Assembly: GCF_010119975.1 (NCBI RefSeq)
Contig: NZ_CP048222.1
Span: 1,323,501 to 1,387,500, forward strand
DNA length: 64,000 nt
Source: Rhodocytophaga rosea
GTDB taxonomy: Bacteria > Bacteroidota > Bacteroidia > Cytophagales > 172606-1
Direction: 5' to 3'
Shown: positions 26,681-36,498 of the stretch, piece after piece
How the letters are laid out: every line of letters starts with the position of its first letter
Position numbering within the stretch: position 1 is the first letter of the stretch
Translations under genes and position numbers: made by a program
Notes under the pieces: generated by a model
Databases searched by the model: none
Told to the model about the DNA's origin: nothing
What the model saw: only the letters and a program-made list of their open reading frames with translations

Positions 26681-27763
26681 TTATCTTCCAGATATAATCT
26701 GTTCTCCGGTTTGCAAAGAAGTTTGTTTATAAACAAAGGTCCTGTTGCCGGTCTTTCTACGGATGGTTGTAAAGTACATAGGCAGTGGCTGCGCATGGCT
26801 CCCCGTACCATTCATCAGCTGGTAATGAAGATGTGGCTCAAGTGTACTTCCCGAGTTACCTACTTTTCCTAGTTGCTGTCCTTGCTTGACCAACTGTCCT
26901 TCTTGCACCACTATTGTTACCTGTTGTAAATGTGCCAGCAGACTGACTTCTCCGTTTTCATGGTCAATCACTACATAATTTTCCGACAGCATCCACAAAT
27001 TTCCTTTTACTCTGGCATAATCCAGGCCAATAGCGCCTGGTTGATTATCAATGACGGTATCGCATATAGCAATAACTTTTCCTGTGGCCGGTGCCTTTAC
27101 AATAGCTCAATAACCAAACCAGTCTTCTTTTGTCTGGCCCTTATTTTTATAAAGCATTGTGTGTTCATCCACCGGGCACAGGTCTATAGCAGATAAGCCA
27201 GCGTTAGCTTGTATCCCTATCAGCGATGCCACCGGATGAGTCAGGTCAATCCTGCGGTGATGTGCATAAAAATCGTGTCCATCTTTTACAAGTACAGGCC
27301 CCGAAAGCGGGAAGGAAAGCGCCGTTCTGGAACTATAGTATACAGGCTTTATCTCTGTAATATGCTCAATAGCTTCTGTGCCGGCAGTACTGCTGAAGGT
27401 AAATGCATTATATAATAAACCTATCTGAACATCGGGTTCAAATTTATAAAAAGAATGATTAAACAAATTCAGCGTGCCACCCGGCAATACCTGCCGATGA
27501 GGCAGGGTATGAATACTAGGGCTTAAGCCAACTTCATTTAGTGTGGTAAGATTCCCGGAAACATCTACTGCCCTCAGCTGGAGGCGACGCAAGGTAAGGG
27601 TATCTGCCGTGATGTTTTTCAGATTAAAATCAAAGTGGATATACTGCCGGTGAGGGGTTTGCTCTATATACACCTGTGCCGGATATATACTTATCTTCTC
27701 CTGTGCCATGATATAAGAAACAAAGCTAAGAGAAACAGCCATGAAACATAGTAACCGGCTCAT
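26681..27763 (-). pseudogene. Secreted M23 peptidase gene interrupted by an in-frame TGA
   Basis: The first part (27763 down) encodes a signal peptide (LCFMAVSLSFVSYIMAQ) and an N-terminal domain of about 200 residues. The frame then meets TGA at 27107-27109, just after EDWFGY, and continues in the same frame with AIVKAPATGKVIAI and a full LytM/M23 domain: NYVVIDHENGEVSLLAHL, GQQLGKVGNSG and EPHLHYQL. The metal-binding region lies wholly after the stop, so the truncated product would be inactive. Only one base change is needed to restore a 360-residue zinc peptidase that would cut peptidoglycan cross-links or another peptide. Confidence 0.8.
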
Positions 27764-27986
27764 CGGATAGTTGCTAATTTAGCCATCATTTTATTTCTGT
27801 TTTGATTAGTTATCTAACCAGGTCTTTACTAATAGTTTCTCTTCTTGCTATACTTTTATATGCGGTGGTATATTATGTCTAAATTTTACAATGACCTCCT
27901 TAGAATGGGCAAAATTCATAATATAGTTATATCAGAGTTCTAACCACATAAGTCCAATTCTTAAATTAGAATCACATTCATATTAG

Positions 27987-28238
27987 ATTACGATCAAGTT
28001 TTTGTTTGCTCTGGGTCACTCAGCTGGAGAGGTTACTTATTGTGCTTTTTCTCAAAAGGCGATTGATAAAGAGACAGTTGAGAATGTAAATAACAGATGT
28101 GCTGAAATCAATCTTCTTCACAAGAAATTGGTTGACAAAAATGTCCCTTTTCTTCTTACAATTATTGATACAAGAGTCGAATGGAAACCTAAGAAGGAAT
28201 CCAAAGTTATAACAAATGTGAGTTATCAAAAAAGAGAG
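27987..28238 (+). pseudogene. Gene fragment truncated by a dispersed repeat
   Basis: An open frame without an ATG encodes FALGHSAGEVTYCAFSQKAI, NRCAEINLLHKKLVDKN and FLLTIIDTRVEWKPKKES, with clear protein-like composition. At about 28239 the frame enters a copy of the dispersed repeat, and the remaining translation is repeat and hairpin sequence. Both gene ends are therefore missing. Family not recognised. Confidence 0.4.
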
Positions 28239-28270
28239 GTTAAATTAACTACTCCTTTACTGAAACTACC
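28239..28270. repeat. Dispersed intergenic repeat core
   Basis: GTTAAATTAACTACTCC followed by TTTACTGAAACTACC matches the shared core. It forms the break point of the preceding gene fragment. Confidence 0.5.
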
Positions 28271-28403
28271 ACTGATTGCAACTAGACCTAGGCTTCGAAT
28301 AGATCTTTGTCCTTGTCTTCTCTCCAAAATCATGGAGCCTGACCACTACGCCACCCATGTTTTTAGTTCGCATTTCCCACCTCTTGTCAAGTTGGTATAA
28401 GAG

Positions 28404-28455
28404 GCAACAACTGTTGATGGAGGGTGGTGCCTCCCCCTCCATCAACAGTTGTTGC
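28404..28455. repeat. Perfect 21-bp stem hairpin
   Basis: A 21-bp arm at 28404-28424 (starts GCAACAACTGTTGATGG) pairs perfectly with 28435-28455 across a 10-base loop. The stem is unusually long and GC-balanced for a terminator, and no T tract follows. It sits just after the end of the AraC gene (minus strand, stop at 28504), so it could still stop transcription from either side. Confidence 0.7.
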
Positions 28456-28503
28456 GCAAACGACACATTTTTAAAGGAAGCAGGAACTCTAAACAAACGT
28501 GCT

Positions 28504-29487
28504 TTATCTCTTCTTAATCTGACTAGGAGCTATCCCAAATTTCTTTTTGAAAGCTGTGCTGAAGTGTTGCGGGGAGGAGTACCCTAGATCGTAAGATAAT
28601 TCACTGATGTTTTTCTGCTTTTCCAGCAGGGCTGCTTTGGCCATCTCCATGCGGTAGTCAGTCAGGTAACTGAACAGGCTCTGTTGGTAGAGCACTCTGA
28701 ATCCTTTTTTCAGCTTACATTCGTTAATGCCCACAATTTTAGAAAGTTCAGGAATAGTGGGTGGGTATTGCAAGTGCTCGATGAGGTAATCCCGGGCAAA
28801 GATAATCCGCTGCTTATCAGCCGCGGGAAGATTGCCTTCACCTTGATGCAGGGCGTAGTTTTGATAGGCTTCCGCCAGCAGCATCAGGATTTCCATGGTT
28901 TTAGCATAAAGGAAGATCCGTTTCATCTTTCCCATATAGGGGCAACTAATTATCTCGGCAAGGATGGTTTGCAAGGGCAGACTAATGGGCAGTGGATGAG
29001 GAGCGATTTTGACTGCTTTACCCTTAGCGATGGCTTCCCCCATGCGCCTGAATGGCTCAGTAGTTTCTTCCATTAGATTCAGGAAGGACTCTTTGGCGAA
29101 TTGAATGACCACCGACTCGTGGATGCCTTTTTCTGCTTGTAAAATACCCTCGAACCCCTTGGAGTAAAACAGGGTATGCTGCATGGGGCGAAAACTCAGG
29201 TCTCCCAATACCGTCCCCTCAAAAGTGCTGACCCCTCTGAGGTTGAAAAGTAGCTGTACCAGTTCCATATCACCCTGCCAGAACAGTGGCGCTGGTAGGT
29301 GGACTACGCTTTGGCTGTAGCCGATACGAATTCCTTCAAAATGCCATTGTTGCAGCACAAGCTCTCCAGCTGGCGTTCGTATTGAGTGCATCTTCTCATC
29401 GACCGACTCTTGGTAAAAATCGCTAGGACGGTAATCATTTGTATGCACTAGGGCACCGTCCTGTTTATTTCTCACCAGCGTGGGCAT
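28504..29487 (-). CDS. AraC-family transcriptional regulator
   Basis: A 327-residue regulator. The N-terminal 220 residues form an unassigned ligand-sensing part. The C-terminal HTH_18 domain shows both helix-turn-helix units: PELSKIVGINECKLKKGFRV and ISELSYDLGYSSPQHFSTAF, ending KKKFGIAPSQIKKR. Proteins with this layout in Bacteroidota resemble PchR-type regulators of iron or metabolite genes; ligand unknown. A divergent membrane protein gene begins 88 bp away and is the most likely local target. Confidence 0.9.
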   Translation of the reverse strand: MPTLVRNKQDGALVHTNDYRPSDFYQESVDEKMHSIRTPAGELVLQQWHFEGIRIGYSQSVVHLPAPLFWQGDMELVQLLFNLRGVSTFEGTVLGDLSFRPMQHTLFYSKGFEGILQAEKGIHESVVIQFAKESFLNLMEETTEPFRRMGEAIAKGKAVKIAPHPLPISLPLQTILAEIISCPYMGKMKRIFLYAKTMEILMLLAEAYQNYALHQGEGNLPAADKQRIIFARDYLIEHLQYPPTIPELSKIVGINECKLKKGFRVLYQQSLFSYLTDYRMEMAKAALLEKQKNISELSYDLGYSSPQHFSTAFKKKFGIAPSQIKKR

Positions 29488-29575
29488 ATTCCTGGATTTG
29501 TACGTTTTTCTCCTGAATATATACTAAAAAAAACACACCCACAACCGATTTTTGTCCTAGACAACGAATCGAACT

Positions 29576-30172
29576 ATGACATATCCACACCAGACAACAA
29601 AAGTAGTACAATTTTCCCGGCCCCGTATTTTGGGGTTATTAGGGGTGAGCTTCCGTTTTTACAGAATTCATTTTCTTCCCCTGCTGGCACTGATGGCAGT
29701 GGCAGCACTTGGTCGGGCTTTTCAGATGGGAGCGGCTGGCAAGATTTCCTCTACAGCATACGTACTGCTGGAAATTTCGACAGAATTATCCCGGGTACTG
29801 ATGCTGATTTTTATCCTTGGACAAGGAAGCCTGAAAGTGGGACTAAGGCGTTGCCTACGTGTTTTCACCATCAAAAAAAACCAGCGAAAACAAGTATGGC
29901 AAAGGATGAGCCAAAGATTTAGAGCCTGCTGGCCAGCTTTGCTATGGAATCTGATTGGTTTCAGTATACTCGCATTTGTAACTAACTACAGTATCAACTG
30001 GCTTGCCCATAGCCAACAAGTACTTTTGGAGTTAAAAGCGCTGCACTTACTATCTCCGATTGCCACCCCTACACCTGTAGTTTTCTTTCTTAAGAATCTC
30101 ACTGTTATCCCCTTTACTCTGATCTTCGAATGCAGTGTTTTGCTATGGCTGATTGGGAAAATAGAGAAATAG
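29576..30172 (+). CDS. Small membrane protein divergent from AraC regulator
   Basis: A 198-residue protein with about four transmembrane helices (FLPLLALMAVAALGRAF, ISTELSRVLMLIFILGQG, LLWNLIGFSILAFVTNYSI, FTLIFECSVLLWLIGK). A basic cytoplasmic loop (RCLRVFTIKKNQRKQVWQ) lies in the middle. No family recognised. Its position suggests control by the divergent AraC regulator. Confidence 0.65.
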   Translation: MTYPHQTTKVVQFSRPRILGLLGVSFRFYRIHFLPLLALMAVAALGRAFQMGAAGKISSTAYVLLEISTELSRVLMLIFILGQGSLKVGLRRCLRVFTIKKNQRKQVWQRMSQRFRACWPALLWNLIGFSILAFVTNYSINWLAHSQQVLLELKALHLLSPIATPTPVVFFLKNLTVIPFTLIFECSVLLWLIGKIEK

Positions 30173-30561
30173 GAAGCAAAGATTCACATGGTATAGGAAC
30201 ATGAATTTTGATTACAAAATTTAAAACAAATACATACAGAATTAGACATTTGATTGAGTTACTTGAGGGGCAGTTAATTTAATAACCCTTTCAGGTTAAC
30301 TCATTTTATACCCTGTATACTCACCTACCTTAAAAATTGATACTTGTCGACTTATTAGCGCACAGTGTTCTAGCTACCTTGTTTGTGGATAAGATGGACA
30401 ACTCTTCGAGTTACTTACCAATGTTCCAACAATGAATTTTATTGTATGCATGTATTAGAAAGGTTATATTGACCTACTCTTAAATAATTTACAAGTTAGT
30501 ATGATATATAATCCATAATATGTAGAAATGCAGAAGAGAAAATACTTTAAAATGTAAACTC
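30173..30561. other. Intergenic region with a dispersed repeat copy
   Basis: Holds a repeat copy at 30256-30288 (GAGGGGCAGTTAATTTAATA). No coding signal was seen. Confidence 0.45.
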
Positions 30562-32259
30562 ATGAACAAGCCACTTGAACTTAACATCTCTTTAAAACTA
30601 CCATCTCTTTTGAATTGCCTCCTTTGGTGTCTGTTCTTAATGCTTAAGGCTACCGTGGCAGTGGGACAGTTCGAAAGTTTATCTGAAGAAGTAGTTATCA
30701 CCTCTTTGAAGCAGAAAACCGGGGTCCACACTAACCAAAACGGGCAACTACAGGTGAATGTCTCCCCAACAGATGCGCATAAGTTTAAGACTCGCGGATG
30801 GGTCAGTTATAGTGACTTTGGTGCAAGGGGCGATGGGAAGAGTGATGATATGGACGCTATTGCTGCAGTTCATGCCTTCGCTAATAGGCAGGGTCTGCCA
30901 GTAAAAGCGGATGAGGGGGCTACCTACTACATCGGTGGTAAGGAGCGCACGGCTGTAATCCGCACGGATACCGATTTTAGAACGGCCTCCTTCCTCATTG
31001 ACGATACAAAGGTACAAAACCGAAATGCCTCCATTTTCCTGGTCAGTTCCAGTCTGCAGCCGTTTGAGTTGAAAGAAATAACTTCCCTCAAGCGGAATCA
31101 GGAAAAGATCGAGGCCACCTTCCCAGGACACTGTCTGGTCACCGTCACCAATTCCTATGTGCAGCACTACATCCGCTTTGGACCCAACCAAAACAATGGA
31201 GCCGCACAAACGGATATTTTTCTGGTGGATAAAAATGGGAAGGTAGATATGAAAGCTCCTGTCATCTGGGACTTTGATCAGATCACCGAAGTCAGTGTGC
31301 TTCCCATTGACGAAAAGCCACTCACTATCACCGGGGGACGCTTTACTACAATCGCCAATAGAGCAGAATCCAAGTATACCTATTATAGCCGCAATATCTT
31401 AATCAAACGCTCCCATGTTCTGATTGATGGGCTCGAACATCGCATTACTGGCGAAGGAGAGCAGGGTGCTCCCTACAGCGGCTTTCTAAACATCAGCGAC
31501 TGCGCCTATGTAACCATAAGGAATACCCTGCTGACCGGCCACAAAACCTACACTACTATTGGGGCAGCCGGAACACCCGTTTCGATGGGCTCTTACGACA
31601 TTTCGGCCAACCGTGCCCTGAATGTACCTTTTATCAACTGCAGCCAGACCAATGACATCAATGACCGCACCTATTGGGGTATTCTGGGGTCTAACTACTG
31701 CAAGAATATGCTCTATGAGGGTTGTGTGCTTTCACGCTTTGATGCCCACATGGGAGTGGCCAACGCCACCATCCGCAACTCGACCTTGGGCCACATGGGC
31801 ATCAACGCCATCGGCAGTGGAACGTTAACCGTTGAGAACAGTACGATCCGCAGCAATACGCTTGTCAATCTGCGCTCCGACTATGGTAGCACCTGGCAAG
31901 GGGAAGTGGTGATCCGCAACTGTCTATTTATACCGGCAGGTGGCAAACAAGGCAGCCCTTCTCTAATCGGTGGATCTAATTCGGGGCAGCATAATTTCGG
32001 CTATACCTGCTACATGCCGGAAAGGATTATCATTGAAAATCTTCATATCGATGATTCCAACTATGGGGAAAATTACCAGGGGCCGGCTATTTTCTCCAAT
32101 TTTAATACCCATATGACCGATGATTCTTATCAGGAGCAGTTTCCTTATGTGATCAGTAGAGAAATCATGCTCAGGCATGTGACTACGGCCAGTGGCAAAG
32201 CCCTGCGTATCAGCGACAATAGATTCATGTTTAGGAATGTAAAACTGACCGTTCAATGA
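30562..32259 (+). CDS. Secreted right-handed beta-helix (pectate-lyase-like) protein
   Basis: A 565-residue secreted protein. The signal peptide ends near VAVGQ (about residue 35). The domain opens with YSDFGARGDGKSDDMDAIAA, the usual start of pectate-lyase-superfamily (Pectate_lyase_3) proteins. It continues with strand repeats of the beta-helix type (VIRNCLF, ATIRNSTLGHMGINAIGSG, TVENSTIRSNTLVNLRSD). Such proteins bind or cleave acidic polysaccharides. I cannot assign a catalytic set, so the substrate is open. The gene stands alone between AT-rich intergenic regions and a shared terminator. Confidence 0.8.
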   Translation: MNKPLELNISLKLPSLLNCLLWCLFLMLKATVAVGQFESLSEEVVITSLKQKTGVHTNQNGQLQVNVSPTDAHKFKTRGWVSYSDFGARGDGKSDDMDAIAAVHAFANRQGLPVKADEGATYYIGGKERTAVIRTDTDFRTASFLIDDTKVQNRNASIFLVSSSLQPFELKEITSLKRNQEKIEATFPGHCLVTVTNSYVQHYIRFGPNQNNGAAQTDIFLVDKNGKVDMKAPVIWDFDQITEVSVLPIDEKPLTITGGRFTTIANRAESKYTYYSRNILIKRSHVLIDGLEHRITGEGEQGAPYSGFLNISDCAYVTIRNTLLTGHKTYTTIGAAGTPVSMGSYDISANRALNVPFINCSQTNDINDRTYWGILGSNYCKNMLYEGCVLSRFDAHMGVANATIRNSTLGHMGINAIGSGTLTVENSTIRSNTLVNLRSDYGSTWQGEVVIRNCLFIPAGGKQGSPSLIGGSNSGQHNFGYTCYMPERIIIENLHIDDSNYGENYQGPAIFSNFNTHMTDDSYQEQFPYVISREIMLRHVTTASGKALRISDNRFMFRNVKLTVQ

Positions 32260-32492
32260 GGGAATCTAATGAGATATACCCATACCTATTGTTTTTACTA
32301 AAAACGAAAAAGAGTGGTTAATATATATCCCCCTATTTTGAAACTCCAGAATCTAAAGGTTAAATACGCTTTTACAGGAAAATTCCATTATCATAAACCT
32401 TTCCTGATCTATAACGGACATCCCATTTTGATCGATCAATAACCAACTTGCCATGGCTTTGACAATTCTGTACTTAACTTCCATTATAGCTA

Positions 32493-32533
32493 AAAAAGGA
32501 TAATGATTATGGCTTATAATCATTATCCTTTTT
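32493..32533. terminator. Bidirectional terminator overlapping a gene end
   Basis: Perfect 18-bp stem: left arm 32493-32510 (A5 then GGATAATGATTAT), 5-base loop, right arm 32516-32533 ending T5. A-runs on one side and T-runs on the other suit termination from both directions. It serves the convergent beta-helix and serine hydrolase genes and includes the stop codon and last codons of the latter. Confidence 0.75.
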
Positions 32534-34331
32534 CCATAAATCCTTATTGTGTACAAGAACTTGAGTAATGGCACCTTCTTTGGATTTAGTAAACTTTAGC
32601 GGATAATTTCTTGAATCATTAAAAAATTCCAATTCGGACTTCTGCTCAAAAGTAATTTCTGCTCCATTCCATGTTTCAATTAAAACCAGATGGTTATTTT
32701 TGGTTATTATCTTTATATACTCGTTTTTACCCGGTTCAAATTGAAACTTATAATATCCTTCATAGGCCTTAAAGTCATCCTTCCTTTGTAAGTCCAAATC
32801 CTGAAAATCAAAACTAAAGTCAATATTTGGCGAAATGCCTTTCATTTTAATGGATTGGGCTTTGCCTTTTTCATCCAATGAAAACATCGCCAATACATCG
32901 GCATTCATAGCTTGATATTCCCATTTTATAGCAAATGTATTGGCATTGTAAAAATCCATAGGACCATTTAATTTGGGAGAGCGGTAAGATTTGAACCATA
33001 ATTTTTTATTTTTTTCAAACACTTCAATTTTTCCAAACCAAGGGTCTTCATATATTCCGATAAAATCTTCGTTTTTTACTTTTACTTTTTTTGCTGACTC
33101 AACTTTTTCCCAAACCTTTTTTGTTACTACATCACTCATATTCTTTTGATATTGCATCCATCCTGCTATTTTATCCGTCCAACCAAAATCGTCCAAGCCT
33201 AAATAACTGTCAGCAATAGTACCTGAGACTGCCGAAAAAAGTGCGCCACCCTCATCTGAATTGGTTAATATGACGATTCCTAAATTTAAATCGGGATACA
33301 TAGTTACCTCGGATACCATACCCGGTAAACCGCCCGTGTGCGATACTTTTAAATTTCCTTTCACATCGGTTAAGAACCAACCTAAACCATAGCCGTTAAA
33401 ATGAGAATTATATCTGGGGAACCGATTGGTTTCTAAAACAGTATGTAACCGCCACATTTCATTGTGGTTTTTCAAAGAAAATAATGATGTTTTTAAATCA
33501 GCTCCATACTTGCCTCTGTTTAATTGAGCCAGCATCCATTTTGACATATCTGCCACATTCGAGAATATTCCGCCGGCAGCACTACCCATTCCTACATTTT
33601 GAGCGTCAATTGTTTTTATGTATCCGGACACTGATGAGTGCGGTGTTGCCAGGTTGCTTTTGTCTTTCATCAGGCTGCCAACAAAGGTATTTTTCATTTG
33701 TAAAGGCTCGATGATTCGTTTTTGGACAAATGCGTCATAACTCATACCGCTGGCTCTGGCTATTACTTCCCCTGCCACGATATAGAGCAAATTGTCATAA
33801 TCATATTTGGTTCGAAAAGCAGAAACAGGTTTAAAATATTGAAAGCTGCTCAACACATCCTTCATGGTAAAGTCGGAACCATCAGGAAAAAACATCAAAT
33901 CGCCAGCACCTAATCCGAGTCCGCTGCGATGCGTTAACAGGTCCTGTATGTTAAAGTTCTCGGTTACATAATCATTATACATTTTGAATTCAGGCAGTTG
34001 GTCTTTTACTTTATCGGTCCATTTTAGTTTGCCTTCATCTTCTAAAATAGAAAGTGCAGCCGTTGTAAATGCTTTGGTATTTGATGCAATCTGAAAATTG
34101 GTGTATTCATTGACCTTTTCTTTTGTTGTAACAGAAGTAAGCCCATACCCTTTTTGGTGAATTACTTTACCATCTTTAACAATGGCTACAGCTGCGCCAG
34201 CTACCTTCAACTTTACCAGGGCATTTTCCACTAGTGAATCAATTTTTTGAGACGTTAATTGGGCAAAGTTTTCAGTGGATACAAACAGTATAAGGAGCAG
34301 CGATATTAAAAGAGTCGCTTTTTTTTTTCAT
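32507..34331 (-). pseudogene. Serine hydrolase (class C beta-lactamase-like), frameshift in A10 after the start
   Basis: The main frame encodes a beta-lactamase-family hydrolase with the SxxK motif (ASNTKAFT), the Tyr motif (YDYDNL) and a C-terminal DUF3471-like domain (IGIYEDPWFGKIEVF, about residues 385-570). It lacks an ATG in frame. Upstream, ATG at 34329-34331 is followed by ten A, which puts it one base out of frame. With nine A the protein would start MKKKATLLISLLLILF, a perfect signal peptide ending TENFAQ. The gene is therefore off unless the tract slips, the sequence is wrong, or an internal GTG (34231) is used, which would lose secretion. Confidence 0.75.
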
Positions 34332-34430
34332 AATTTTATTTTGAAAGTTGGATGGTTAGATTGTTGTCCCTGGCTTGTCGCTAAAGGTTCGGGTTTTTCA
34401 AATTGCCGGCTATACACATTACTTTTGACT

Positions 34431-35411
34431 CTATTTATTTTTAAAGTCCGTGATGGTTTTTCCATCATACCGATACACTCCACCACCAGAGCCAAACCAA
34501 ATATTTCCTTTCGTATCTTCTAAAATCCCCAAAAGCATTACTGATTGTGACTTTATTTCGGTTACAGTTGGCTTTTTACTGTACAAGGACTTTTCATCAT
34601 AACGGGAAAGTGCCCAGGCTCCCGAATTTACTCCACCGGTAGTCCAGATGTTTCCTTTTTTATCTTCGATGATAGCATAAGCACCTCTCTCCGATACCTT
34701 AGTAAAGGTACTACCGTCATATCTCCAAAGACCATCGGCACCGAACCAAATATTTCCTTTTTTATCTTCGATTATCGACCAAACGTTGTTAAACGCTTTG
34801 CCATCTATGTTTTTTAAAACGGTAAATGTTTTTCCATCATAAACGAACATATTTTCTCCTTGTGCACCAAACCAAAGCTTACCGGTTTTGTCTTCAAGGA
34901 GTAAACGAATACTGTTACTGGGAAATCCATCTTTTGTGGTAAAATTTCGAAAAGATCTCCCATCGTAACGGCTTGCTCCGACCCAGATATTACCGGTTTT
35001 ATCTTCATAAATATGAAGAGCTACATTACTGGCAAGCCCATCCTTTGTTGTAAAATGTTGGAAGGATTTCCCATTATAATAATAGACACCTGAATCTCTG
35101 GAAGCGAACCAAAGATTTCCTTTTCGATCTTCCACAACATCCCAGAAGCTGGGCGAAGGTATGTTACTTGTTAGATTGGTAAACGATTTTCCATCGTATC
35201 TAAAAACACCCTTCCATGAGGCAATCAAAATGTCTCCGTTTCTAGCTTGCTTTATATTCCGAACCATACTGTTAGGCACCTGGGAAGTGACTGTGTCTTT
35301 GGTTTCGGACTTGATAGTATCTGTTAGTAGGTGGGTTTTGTTTTGTCCTTGACAGGAAGTGTAAAAAATAAAGGGTAACAACAAAGCATAAATGGGCAGG
35401 AAGTTCATCAT
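34431..35411 (-). CDS. Seven-bladed propeller lipoprotein (Reg_prop type)
   Basis: A lipoprotein (hydrophobic start, lipobox YTSC about residue 19) consisting almost entirely of seven repeats such as EDRKGNLWFASRDSGVYYY, EDKTGNIWVGASRYDG and EDKKGNIWFGADGLWRYDG. These match the two-component regulator propeller blades normally found in the sensor part of LytS or hybrid kinases. Here no kinase, membrane helix or Y_Y_Y domain follows, and the protein ends after the last blade. It may bind a ligand for another sensor or be a degenerate sensor domain. Start taken at the second or third Met; the first Met adds a few basic residues. Confidence 0.85.
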   Translation of the reverse strand: MMNFLPIYALLLPFIFYTSCQGQNKTHLLTDTIKSETKDTVTSQVPNSMVRNIKQARNGDILIASWKGVFRYDGKSFTNLTSNIPSPSFWDVVEDRKGNLWFASRDSGVYYYNGKSFQHFTTKDGLASNVALHIYEDKTGNIWVGASRYDGRSFRNFTTKDGFPSNSIRLLLEDKTGKLWFGAQGENMFVYDGKTFTVLKNIDGKAFNNVWSIIEDKKGNIWFGADGLWRYDGSTFTKVSERGAYAIIEDKKGNIWTTGGVNSGAWALSRYDEKSLYSKKPTVTEIKSQSVMLLGILEDTKGNIWFGSGGGVYRYDGKTITDFKNK

Positions 35412-35744
35412 TTTCTTTTTTAGTACCAAAAAGTTTGAACAAACTTAATGTTCTTTTACTAGGCACTAGTTAAGAGCTTGTAAAAGAATGTTAATAAAAA
35501 GTAAAAGTTGTTTGGGACAACCTAGAAAAATGATTTCCTTAAACTTGCATCTGGCAAATATATGGGCAGATACCACCAGAAGTGGTAAGTATAAAAAAGC
35601 AAATGGTAGGAATGAGTTACACTAACTTCCCTTTCTTGAAACTCAAATTAAGACGGCAGTCCATAATCCAATTAAGCTTCACTCCTTGGGTTCTATCAGT
35701 AAAACAGAAAGCCTGGCACTTTATTCTATGTGTGCAGCCGCATC
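35412..35744. other. Intergenic region with a dispersed repeat copy
   Basis: Carries the repeat core at 35614-35649 (GAGTTACACTAACTTCC then CTTTCTTGAAACTCAAATT). No gene seen. Confidence 0.45.
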
Positions 35745-36122
35745 TTATTTCATCTCTTGTTTAATCTTAGCCCGATGTTTAGTACCCCAGTCACTTAATG
35801 CATCCAGAACCTGATGAAGGGTTAAGGCATAATCTGTCAGTTTATATTCTATTGTTACAGGGGTTTGAGCAATAATAGTTCTCTTAACGAATCCATTCAA
35901 CTCTAATTCTTTTAACTCGGCAGCCAGCACTTTTGAGGATATGCCCGTGATGGTTCGCTGTATTTCATTAAAGCGACTTACTCCCTCTGTAAGGGCAACA
36001 ATGATCTGTAGCTTCCATTTCCCTCCAATGGCATACAACGCATCTCCAATGCCGGCTAGTCTTGCCATACATTGCTTGTCGTCTTCAGGTCTCCATTTAG
36101 GTTTTTTCTTCTCTTTTTCCAT
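35745..36122 (-). CDS. HxlR-family transcriptional regulator
   Basis: A 125-residue winged-helix regulator. The HxlR pattern is clear: IGDALYAIGGKWKLQIIVAL, SRFNEIQRTITGISSKVLAA, ELKELELNGFVKRTI, EYKLTDYALTLHQVLDAL. A Cys near the N-terminus (DKQCMARL) is in the place often used for redox sensing in this family. It is divergent from a remnant and then the LLM oxidoreductase and pirin genes, which it may control. The gene ends in KIKQEMK and is full length. Confidence 0.9.
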   Translation of the reverse strand: MEKEKKKPKWRPEDDKQCMARLAGIGDALYAIGGKWKLQIIVALTEGVSRFNEIQRTITGISSKVLAAELKELELNGFVKRTIIAQTPVTIEYKLTDYALTLHQVLDALSDWGTKHRAKIKQEMK

Positions 36123-36255
36123 AATTGTTGAACAAGCTACTTACATAAAGGTAACTACTTACCTTTTGTAAAGTGGTCACATTTTGTAAGCAAATTACAA
36201 TAGGTTTAGTGTTATAAAAACAGAAAACAGAAAAATAGTATGGAGCTGCCATGTT

Positions 36256-36429
36256 CAAACTTGCGGGTTTATCAACGAATTTGTTTCTGGGCTTCAAGCC
36301 TCAGCGAATGGAGCCGAGCTGGTGCTTTATGCAGGGGAATCTCAAAAACTTCCCATTGTATCACATAGGCCCTTTATTGCAGATTCTATAGATAAAATCA
36401 AAGAGTTGTATACCCTTTATCGCAGGTAA
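36256..36429 (+). pseudogene. C-terminal gene fragment, family not recognised
   Basis: An open frame encodes QTCGFINEFVSGLQASANG, AELVLYAGESQKLPIVSHR and PFIADSIDKIKELYTLYRR, then TAA at 36427-36429. The composition is strongly protein-like, but there is no start and the upstream part is absent. It lies between the HxlR and oxidoreductase genes, so a gene here has been deleted apart from its tail. Confidence 0.45.
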
Positions 36430-36498
36430 AGATTCAATCTATAAAAGATGTAAGTGAAGATAAACAGTTTATATTTAATAAAATAGGAGAGTAATAAT

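Noticed and set aside
27107-27109. TGA in the M23 gene as selenocysteine or a reassigned codon
   Set aside because: No SECIS-like element or selenium genes are visible, TGA serves as an ordinary stop in other genes here, and the place is not a catalytic residue.
28266-28587. Frames on both strands through the 28404 hairpin
   Set aside because: They are translations of the repeat and perfect palindrome and overlap the end of the AraC gene.
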